22,852 nucleotides of DNA from Chloroflexota bacterium (GTDB taxonomy: Bacteria; Chloroflexota; Limnocylindria; Limnocylindrales; CSP1-4), in the NCBI GenBank assembly GCA_021812735.1, contig JAKAMV010000045.1:1-22852 (forward strand), in the 5' to 3' direction. Below, in pieces: positions 18,107-22,852 of the stretch. Below the pieces are notes generated by a model. It was not told where the DNA came from and searched no databases. It was given only the letters and a program-made list of their open reading frames with translations. The first letter of the stretch is position 1; each line of letters starts with the position of its first letter. The position numbers and the translations under genes were made by a program.

Positions 18107-18149
18107 GATGCGCTCCTGCTCTCGACTCGCCTCCGGGACTGGAGGTTGA

Positions 18150-18203
18150 CTGGACCGGTCAAGAACAAGGCGACTATAGCCGATCGTTCTGGACCGGTCA
18201 AGA
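18150..18203 (-). promoter_or_regulatory. Promoter of the 80-aa gene with duplicated operator-like sequence
   Basis: On the minus strand TTGACC (18196-18201) and TATAGT (18173-18178) are separated by exactly 17 nt, the best promoter in the window. The 15-mer CTGGACCGGTCAAGA occurs twice (18150-18164 and 18189-18203), with an inner palindrome GACCGGTC centred on CG as in LacI-family operators. One copy covers the -35 box. The other lies just after the expected start of transcription (about 18166). Confidence 0.75.
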
Positions 18204-18250
18204 TGCAATCCTCGAGGCGCGCGGGGCGTGCGGCGGGCGCCCCTGGCCCC

Positions 18251-18256
18251 TACGAT
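18251..18256 (+). promoter_or_regulatory. -10-like element for a leaderless lacI-type transcript
   Basis: TACGAT ends 7 nt before the ATG at 18264, and there is no Shine-Dalgarno sequence. The other in-frame ATG (18255) overlaps the hexamer, which favours 18264. Confidence 0.45.
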
Positions 18257-18263
18257 GGGCACG

Positions 18264-19226
18264 ATGGACGAGCCGGACAAGCCTCGCGCCCAACTCACGA
18301 TCCGCGATCTGGCGGCGCGGCTCGGAGTCTCGAAGACGACCGTCTCGAACGCGTTCAGCCGGCCTGACCAGCTGTCGGCAGAGCTGCGCGACCGGGTGCT
18401 CGCGGCGGCGCGTGCTGCCGGCTACGCAGGCCCGGACGCCATGGCGCGAATGCTTCGGACGCGCCGAGCGGGCGCGATCGGCGTGATCCTCCCGGAGTCG
18501 CTGCCGTTCGCCCTGGACGACCCGGTGGCCGGCGAGTTGTTCAAGGGGATCGCCGACGCCTGCGAGGAGCGGCGCCTGGGCCTGCTCGTGGTGCCAGGCG
18601 GCACCCACGCCGCCGACCCGAGCATCGTGGGGCAGGTGGCGGTGGACGGCTTCATCGCCTACGCCCTGCCGCGCGGCTCGCGACGGCTTGAGGCCGCCCT
18701 CGCGCGCAACGTGCCGACGGTGGTGGTGGACGAGCCGCGCCTGCCGGGCGTCGCGACGGTCGCCGTGGACAACGCGGGCGGCGCCAGGGACCTCGCCCGC
18801 CACCTGGTGGGGCTCGGGCACCGGCGGTTCGGGATCGTCGCCATGCGGTTCCAGACCGACGGGTACACGGGGCCGGTCACGCGGGAGCGCGTGGCGGCCA
18901 GCGCCTACGAGAGCGCGGCCGCCCGGCTCGACGGGTATGCGGCCGCGCTGGGCGAAGCGGGCATCGACGTCGCCGCGGTCCCGCTCTACGAGTGCGCGCA
19001 CAGCGACGAGGCCCACGGCGCGCAGGCGGCGGGCTACCTCCTGGGGCTCGGGGAGCGGCCGACGGCGATCCTGGCCATGACGGACCGGCTCGCGATCGGC
19101 GTCATGGGCGCGGCGCGGGCGGCCCGGCTGCGCGTGCCCCGCGACCTCTCCGTGGCCGGGTTCGCTCAGGCGAGGCCCTCGTGCCGGAGCACCCGGACCT
19201 TCAGCGCGTCGGTGCCCACCAGGTAG
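18264..19226 (+). CDS. LacI-family transcriptional regulator, C-terminally truncated
   Basis: The N-terminal helix-turn-helix is typical: LTIRDLAARLGVSKTTVSNA (residues 11-30), then the hinge helix region AMARMLRTRRAGAIGVILPE. A periplasmic-binding-like sensor domain follows, with VDGFIAYAL, VDNAGGARDLARHLVGLGHRRFGIV, PTAILAMTDRLAIGVM and VPRDLSVAGF (291-300). LacI proteins then continue with a D-D-x-P-x-A segment and about 50 more residues. Here the homology stops after Phe300 (codon 19161-19163), and the last 20 residues run antisense through the end of the ATPase gene. The final sensor subdomain is therefore missing, and the protein may be inactive or ligand-blind. It is divergent from the 80-aa gene, whose promoter carries twin operator-like sites. 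Confidence 0.82.
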   Translation: MDEPDKPRAQLTIRDLAARLGVSKTTVSNAFSRPDQLSAELRDRVLAAARAAGYAGPDAMARMLRTRRAGAIGVILPESLPFALDDPVAGELFKGIADACEERRLGLLVVPGGTHAADPSIVGQVAVDGFIAYALPRGSRRLEAALARNVPTVVVDEPRLPGVATVAVDNAGGARDLARHLVGLGHRRFGIVAMRFQTDGYTGPVTRERVAASAYESAAARLDGYAAALGEAGIDVAAVPLYECAHSDEAHGAQAAGYLLGLGERPTAILAMTDRLAIGVMGAARAARLRVPRDLSVAGFAQARPSCRSTRTFSASVPTR

Positions 19227-21586
19227 AGCAGCGCGAGCACGAGCATCGCGAGGACCTCGGCCGCCCCGATCGGCGCCATCAGCCAGCCGAGCAGCGCCAG
19301 CGCGGAGACCAGCAGGATGTCCGCCGCGGAGCTGACGGCGAGCAGCGGGCTGGGCGTCGAGCGCCAGAAGCGGCGCCGCTCGCGGACCAGGTAGACCGTG
19401 GCCTGGCCGCTGAACACGAGCCAGACGAAGACCAGCGTGTGCAACTGGTCGGGGCCGAGGCGGAACCAGGCGAGGCCGGCCCAGTAGACCCCGAAGGAGA
19501 CCGCGAGGAGCGGCACGGCGAGCAGCATGGCGCTCACCACCAGCCCTCGAACCGGCCAGCGGTCCGGCCGCGGCGAGAACGGGACGTTGTCGGTGGCGAT
19601 CGACATGGTCACGAAGTCGTTGGCGAACAGGAGCAGCACCACCAGCCGCGGCGTGGTCACGAACTGGCCCGTGACCAGCAGGCCGACGCTCAGGAAGAGC
19701 GCGATCTGGAACGTCTTGATGATCTTGTTGAGCGTGTAGGTGAGCATTCGCTGGTAGATCCGGCGGCTGGTCTCCACGCCGACCACCACGTCAGCCAGCC
19801 CGGGCGACGTGAGGACCACGCTGGCGGCAGCCTTGGCGACGTCCGTGGCGGACGAGACCGCGACGCCCACCTCCGCCTGGCGCAGGGCCGGGGCGTCGTT
19901 CACCCCGTCGCCGGTCATCCCGACGACGTGGCCGGCGCGCTGGAGGCCTCGCACGAGGTGGAACTTGTCCTCCGGCAGGACCTCGGCGAACAGGTCGCAG
20001 TCGTCGGCGGACGCCGGGGCGCCGGACCGCAGGCGGTCCGCCAGGCAGGCGCGCTCGCCGATCCCGACGCGCGCCGCCACGGCCCGGCCGGTCGTCAGGG
20101 CGTCGCCGGTGACCATGATCACCCGCACCCCCAACTGGCGCAGGCGGGCCACCAGCGCGGCCGAATCGGGCCGCACGGTGTCGTCGAGCGCGAGCACCCC
20201 CACCGCCTCGAGCGGGCCGGACTCCGGGCCGGCCACCACGCCCAGCACCCGGGCTCCGGTCCCCTCGAGCGCCGCGACGTCGCTGTCCCAGCCGGGACCT
20301 GGCGCAGCGACCAGCCTAGCCACCCAGTCGGGCGCGCCCTTGGCCACCCGCCGCGCTCCAGCCGGGTCCGCGAGATACGCCTCCGCGCGCTTGGTGGCCG
20401 GCTCGAAGGGGACGAACCGGAGCCGCTCGCCGGGCACGACGCCGCGCTCGCGGGCGGCGTCGAGGATGGCCAGGTCCAGCGGATCCGAGCCTGCCTCGTC
20501 GGAGGCGAGCGCGGCGTAGCGGAGCAGCGTCGTCTCGTCGTGCGGGGGCCGCGGGCGCAGGGCGGAGAGGGAGAGCCGGTTCTCGGTGATGGTGCCGGTC
20601 TTGTCGGTGCACAGCACGTCCATCGCCGCGGCCTCCTCGATCGCGGAGAGGCGCGTCACCAGCAGCCCGTGGCCCGCCAGATCGAGGGCGCCCAGGGCGG
20701 TGGCCAGGGTGAATGTGGCCGGCAGCGCCACCGGCACCGACGCGATCAGCAGGATCAGCGAGAACGGCAGCAGCTGCGCCAGCGGGAAGCCGGTGGCCAG
20801 GGCGTAGGCGAACAGCGCCACCACCAGCAGCAGGTCGATGCCGACCAAGTAGCGGACGATGCCCAGGATCACCTGCTCTAGGTGGCTCGGGCTGCGCGCG
20901 CTGCGCACCAGCTCAGCCGTCTTGCCGAAGTAGGTGGACGCGCCGGTGGCCGTCACCTCGCCCGAGCCCTGGCCGCGCACGACGGTGGCGCCCGCGTAGG
21001 CGAGCCCGCCAGGAGCCAGGTGCACGGCCAGCGACTCGCCGGTCAGGGCGGACTGGTCCACGTCCAGGTCGCCGTCACTGAGGCGAGCGTCAGCGGGCAC
21101 CAGGTCTCCCATCTGGAGATGGACCAGGTCGCCCGGAACCAGGGCTTCGGCCGCGACCGACTGCCAGGAACCGTCGCGCCGCACCTGCGTGCGCACCTGC
21201 AGGCGGCTCCGCAACAGGGCCAGCGCGCCCTCGGCGCGGCGCTCCTGGGCGAACCCGAGCACCCCGTTGAAGACCAGGAGCGCCGCGAAGAGGAGCGCCT
21301 CGACCCACTCGCCCATGGCGAGCTCGAGGACGACGGCCACCTCCAGCATCCAGGGAACGGGCGCCCAGAACTTGGCCAGCAGCGTCCGCAAGGGATGCTC
21401 GCGCTCCTCGGCCACCGCGTTGGGGCCGTGCTGCGCGAGCCGGACGCGCGCCTCCTCGCTGGTGAGACCCGCGGGGCTGGCCGGAGAAGATGGGCCCGGG
21501 GGCGTGACGGCACGCTGGCCTGGGGACGGGGACGCGCCGGGCTGGCCGGGGGAAATGGGGGAAGTCGCGGAATGGTCGCCGGACAT
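19166..21586 (-). CDS. P-type H+-transporting ATPase (type III plasma-membrane family)
   Basis: This 806-residue cation pump resembles fungal, plant and prokaryotic H+-ATPases. Residues 1-40 are a Pro/Ser-rich disordered tail, then the cation-ATPase N-domain (41-75) and M1-M2. The actuator domain has TGES at 182-185, and M4 has SVPVALPATF (PVALP at 285-289). The phosphorylation motif is CTDKTGTITENRL with Asp328. The hinge motif is MTGDGVNDAPALRQAEVGVAV. M6 carries FANDFVTMSIATDNV, as in bacterial members of this family. The C-terminal membrane segments and tail look complete. The ATG has AGGGGG 5 nt upstream. The last codons overlap the truncated lacI-type gene on the other strand. It could transport H+; other cations are less likely. 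Confidence 0.92.
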   Translation of the reverse strand: MSGDHSATSPISPGQPGASPSPGQRAVTPPGPSSPASPAGLTSEEARVRLAQHGPNAVAEEREHPLRTLLAKFWAPVPWMLEVAVVLELAMGEWVEALLFAALLVFNGVLGFAQERRAEGALALLRSRLQVRTQVRRDGSWQSVAAEALVPGDLVHLQMGDLVPADARLSDGDLDVDQSALTGESLAVHLAPGGLAYAGATVVRGQGSGEVTATGASTYFGKTAELVRSARSPSHLEQVILGIVRYLVGIDLLLVVALFAYALATGFPLAQLLPFSLILLIASVPVALPATFTLATALGALDLAGHGLLVTRLSAIEEAAAMDVLCTDKTGTITENRLSLSALRPRPPHDETTLLRYAALASDEAGSDPLDLAILDAARERGVVPGERLRFVPFEPATKRAEAYLADPAGARRVAKGAPDWVARLVAAPGPGWDSDVAALEGTGARVLGVVAGPESGPLEAVGVLALDDTVRPDSAALVARLRQLGVRVIMVTGDALTTGRAVAARVGIGERACLADRLRSGAPASADDCDLFAEVLPEDKFHLVRGLQRAGHVVGMTGDGVNDAPALRQAEVGVAVSSATDVAKAAASVVLTSPGLADVVVGVETSRRIYQRMLTYTLNKIIKTFQIALFLSVGLLVTGQFVTTPRLVVLLLFANDFVTMSIATDNVPFSPRPDRWPVRGLVVSAMLLAVPLLAVSFGVYWAGLAWFRLGPDQLHTLVFVWLVFSGQATVYLVRERRRFWRSTPSPLLAVSSAADILLVSALALLGWLMAPIGAAEVLAMLVLALLYLVGTDALKVRVLRHEGLA

Positions 21587-21659
21587 GCCGACCCCCTGCG
21601 GGCTGGGGCCTACGGCGCCGCCAAGATACGTGCGAGGACCAGGTCCGATTCGGGGGATC

Positions 21660-21735
21660 TGGCTCCGGCGGTAGGACTCGAACCTACGACCAAGTGATTA
21701 ACAGTCACCCGCTCTACCGACTGAGCTACGCCGGA
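21660..21735 (-). tRNA. tRNA-Asn (anticodon GTT), CCA encoded
   Basis: The minus strand folds as a standard 76-nt tRNA: acceptor TCCGGCG paired with CGCCGGA, D arm GCTC-AGTCGGTA-GAGC, anticodon arm GGTGA-CTGTTAA-TCACT with anticodon GTT, T arm GTAGG-TTCGAGT-CCTAC, discriminator G and an encoded CCA. A TGC-TATAGT extended -10 element lies at 21765-21770 on the same strand. Confidence 0.95.
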
Positions 21736-21764
21736 GCGATGACGCCTCGCGGCGCCGCGGCGGA

Positions 21765-21773
21765 ACTATAGCA
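21765..21773 (-). promoter_or_regulatory. Extended -10 promoter of tRNA-Asn
   Basis: TGC followed by TATAGT on the minus strand lies about 30 nt before the tRNA 5' end. No clear -35 box is present; the extended -10 may compensate. Confidence 0.5.
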
Positions 21774-21805
21774 GGGCCGGGACCGGGGCGACGGGCCCTT
21801 GCCAC

Positions 21806-21850
21806 GGTCGACGATCGCCCGGTCTACGGTCGCCCGGTCGACGAGCGCCC
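21806..21850. repeat. Three tandem 15-bp repeats upstream of the sulfurtransferase gene
   Basis: GGTCGACGATCGCCC, GGTCTACGGTCGCCC and GGTCGACGAGCGCCC lie end to end. They differ from each other by 2-3 bases at most, and they end 2 nt before the -10-like TATCCT of the next gene. This is the position for activator or repressor binding. Confidence 0.75.
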
Positions 21851-21852
21851 AG

Positions 21853-21858
21853 TATCCT
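21853..21858 (+). promoter_or_regulatory. -10-like element for a leaderless sulfurtransferase transcript
   Basis: TATCCT ends 7 nt before ATG 21866. There is no Shine-Dalgarno sequence. The -35 region is occupied by the 15-bp repeats. Confidence 0.45.
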
Positions 21859-21865
21859 GCGGGCC

Positions 21866-22711
21866 ATGCCCATGCCGATCCCGCTGATCTCGCCCGAGGC
21901 GCTCGCGAACCGCCTCACCGACCCGCGCCTCCGCCTCCTAGACGTGCGCTGGTGGCTCACGGAGCCGGGGCGCGGCCGCCGCGACTACCTGGCGGGCCAC
22001 CTGCCGGGGGCCGTCTGGGTGGACCTGGACGCGGACCTCACCGCGCCGGTTGGGCCGGGAAGGCACCCGCTGCCCCATCCCGCCGCATTCGTGCAGCGCA
22101 TGGCGGAGCTGGGCGTGTCCGACGATTCCGACGTGGTGGCGTACGACGACGCAGGCGGCACGATCGCCGGGCGGATCTGGTGGATGCTCGAGGACCTGGG
22201 GTTCGAGGCGGTCCGGGTCCTCGACGGCGGGCTCACGACGTGGGCTGCGCTAGGCCTGCCCGTCACGATGGCGGTCGCCGAGGTCGCGCCGGGCACGCTC
22301 TCGCTGGCACCGCGACCCTGGCGACGCGTGGTCGATCGTGCGTGGCTGGTCGCCCATCTCGGCCGGGTGGCGATCCTCGACGCCCGCGCCCCCGAGCGCT
22401 ACCGCGGCGACACGGAGCCCGTGGACGCGTACGCCGGGCACATCCCCACCGCGGTCAGCCGACCGCTCGCGGGCAACCTCGGGCCAGACGGCCGGTTCCT
22501 GGCCGCTGCCGATCTCCGAGCGCGGTTCGACGGGCTGGGCGACCGGGTCGTCACCTCGTGCGGCAGCGGCGTCAACGCCTGCCACAACGCCCTCGCGATG
22601 CGGGTTGCCGGCCTGCCCGATCCCCTCCTCTACGAGGGCTCGTACAGCGACTGGACCCGCAGCGGGCTGCCCGTGGCCACCGGGGACGAGCCGGGGTCGA
22701 TGCCCGTCTGA
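21866..22711 (+). CDS. Two-domain rhodanese sulfurtransferase (thiosulfate/3-mercaptopyruvate type)
   Basis: This 281-residue protein has tandem rhodanese domains. The N-terminal domain (residues 8-132) is catalytically inert: RLLDVRWWL, GHLPGAVWVDLD and VVAYDDAGGTIAGRIWWML. The C-terminal domain (about 158-272) has AILDARAPERYRG, GHIPTAVSRPLAGNL and the active loop SCGSGVNACHNAL with Cys232. A C-G-S-G-V loop resembles 3-mercaptopyruvate sulfurtransferases more than the C-R-K-G-V loop of thiosulfate enzymes. ATG 21866 is favoured by the -10-like TATCCT 7 nt upstream; ATG 21872, two codons on, is the alternative. It stands alone, divergent from tRNA-Asn, and is followed by GC-rich tandem repeats. 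Confidence 0.9.
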   Translation: MPMPIPLISPEALANRLTDPRLRLLDVRWWLTEPGRGRRDYLAGHLPGAVWVDLDADLTAPVGPGRHPLPHPAAFVQRMAELGVSDDSDVVAYDDAGGTIAGRIWWMLEDLGFEAVRVLDGGLTTWAALGLPVTMAVAEVAPGTLSLAPRPWRRVVDRAWLVAHLGRVAILDARAPERYRGDTEPVDAYAGHIPTAVSRPLAGNLGPDGRFLAAADLRARFDGLGDRVVTSCGSGVNACHNALAMRVAGLPDPLLYEGSYSDWTRSGLPVATGDEPGSMPV

Positions 22712-22720
22712 TGCCGCGGC

Positions 22721-22803
22721 GGGCACGGGGCCCCGCAGGGCATGGGGCCCCGCCGGGTAGGCCTCGCCCGGCACGGGGTCCCGCCGGGCACGCGCCGCCG
22801 GGC
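22721..22803. repeat. GC-rich tandem repeat after the sulfurtransferase gene
   Basis: Units of about 17 bp follow each other: GGGCACGGGGCCCCGCA (22721-22737), GGGCATGGGGCCCCGCC (22738-22754), a degenerate unit, GGCACGGGGTCCCGCC (22770-22785) and a decayed unit starting GGGCACGCGCC. Each good unit contains a GGGGCCCC-type palindrome and can form a hairpin. The array begins 10 nt after the stop codon. The remaining bases to the window end show no gene. Confidence 0.7.
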
Positions 22804-22852
22804 CGTCCGGCCGCCTCACCGAGCGCGGTCCAGCGCGAATGGCGATGCCCGG

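Noticed and set aside
18992..20881. Plus-strand open frame of about 630 codons opposite the ATPase
   Set aside because: It is a shadow of the ATPase gene, rich in Gln/Arg/His/Gly with no domains; the minus strand has every P-type ATPase motif.

Overview
The window is very GC-rich DNA (about 70% G+C or more by eye) with dense, closely packed genes, many GTG or TTG starts and a mixture of Shine-Dalgarno-led and apparently leaderless genes. Gene content and protein style suggest a free-living aerobic heterotroph. The style includes a stand-alone methylmalonyl-CoA mutase catalytic chain, separate biotin carboxylase and biotin carrier proteins, LiaF/PspC-like membrane proteins and a ParB with an unusual recognition helix. 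I would guess Chloroflexota or a related high-GC Terrabacteria lineage, but there is no rRNA or other decisive marker, so the phylum is an inference.

Left part (1-4423), TCA cycle: a minus-strand operon runs isocitrate dehydrogenase - sdhC - sdhD - sdhA (sdhA is cut by the window edge). Divergent from it is sucC-sucD on the plus strand. Middle-left (4614-10707), propionyl-CoA to succinyl-CoA: a minus-strand operon runs pccB - accC-type biotin carboxylase - biotin carrier protein - mutA - mce. Together these genes can carry propionyl-CoA to D- and then L-methylmalonyl-CoA, succinyl-CoA, succinate (SucCD) and fumarate (Sdh). The cobalamin-binding partner of MutA is not in the window.

Centre (10708-12902): a regulatory gap with PHO-box-like 11-bp repeats and DnaA-box-like 9-mers, then parA-parB on the plus strand and two strong hairpins after parB. 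Five copies of an 18-bp palindrome (consensus YGTCTTTGCGCAAAGACR) lie between 4552 and 12415, the last one inside parB. No canonical parS was seen. I propose that this palindrome is a lineage-specific parS-like centromere site. This is the most interesting observation in the window.

Right part (13009-22852), mixed: a UbiA-like membrane protein that lacks the first Asp-rich motif, a small unknown protein and a PlsC-type acyltransferase (minus strand); a HAD phosphatase (minus); a LiaF-like plus PspC-domain envelope pair (plus); an 80-aa Cys-containing protein (minus) whose promoter carries two copies of a 15-bp operator-like sequence; a LacI-type regulator (plus) truncated exactly where it meets the end of a P-type H+-ATPase gene (minus); tRNA-Asn(GTT) (minus); and a two-domain rhodanese sulfurtransferase (plus) preceded by three tandem 15-bp repeats and followed by a GC-rich tandem repeat. 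Five genes (idh, plsC, HAD, lacI, sulfurtransferase) have a TANNNT-like -10 element 6-7 nt before the ATG and no Shine-Dalgarno sequence, which suggests leaderless transcription.
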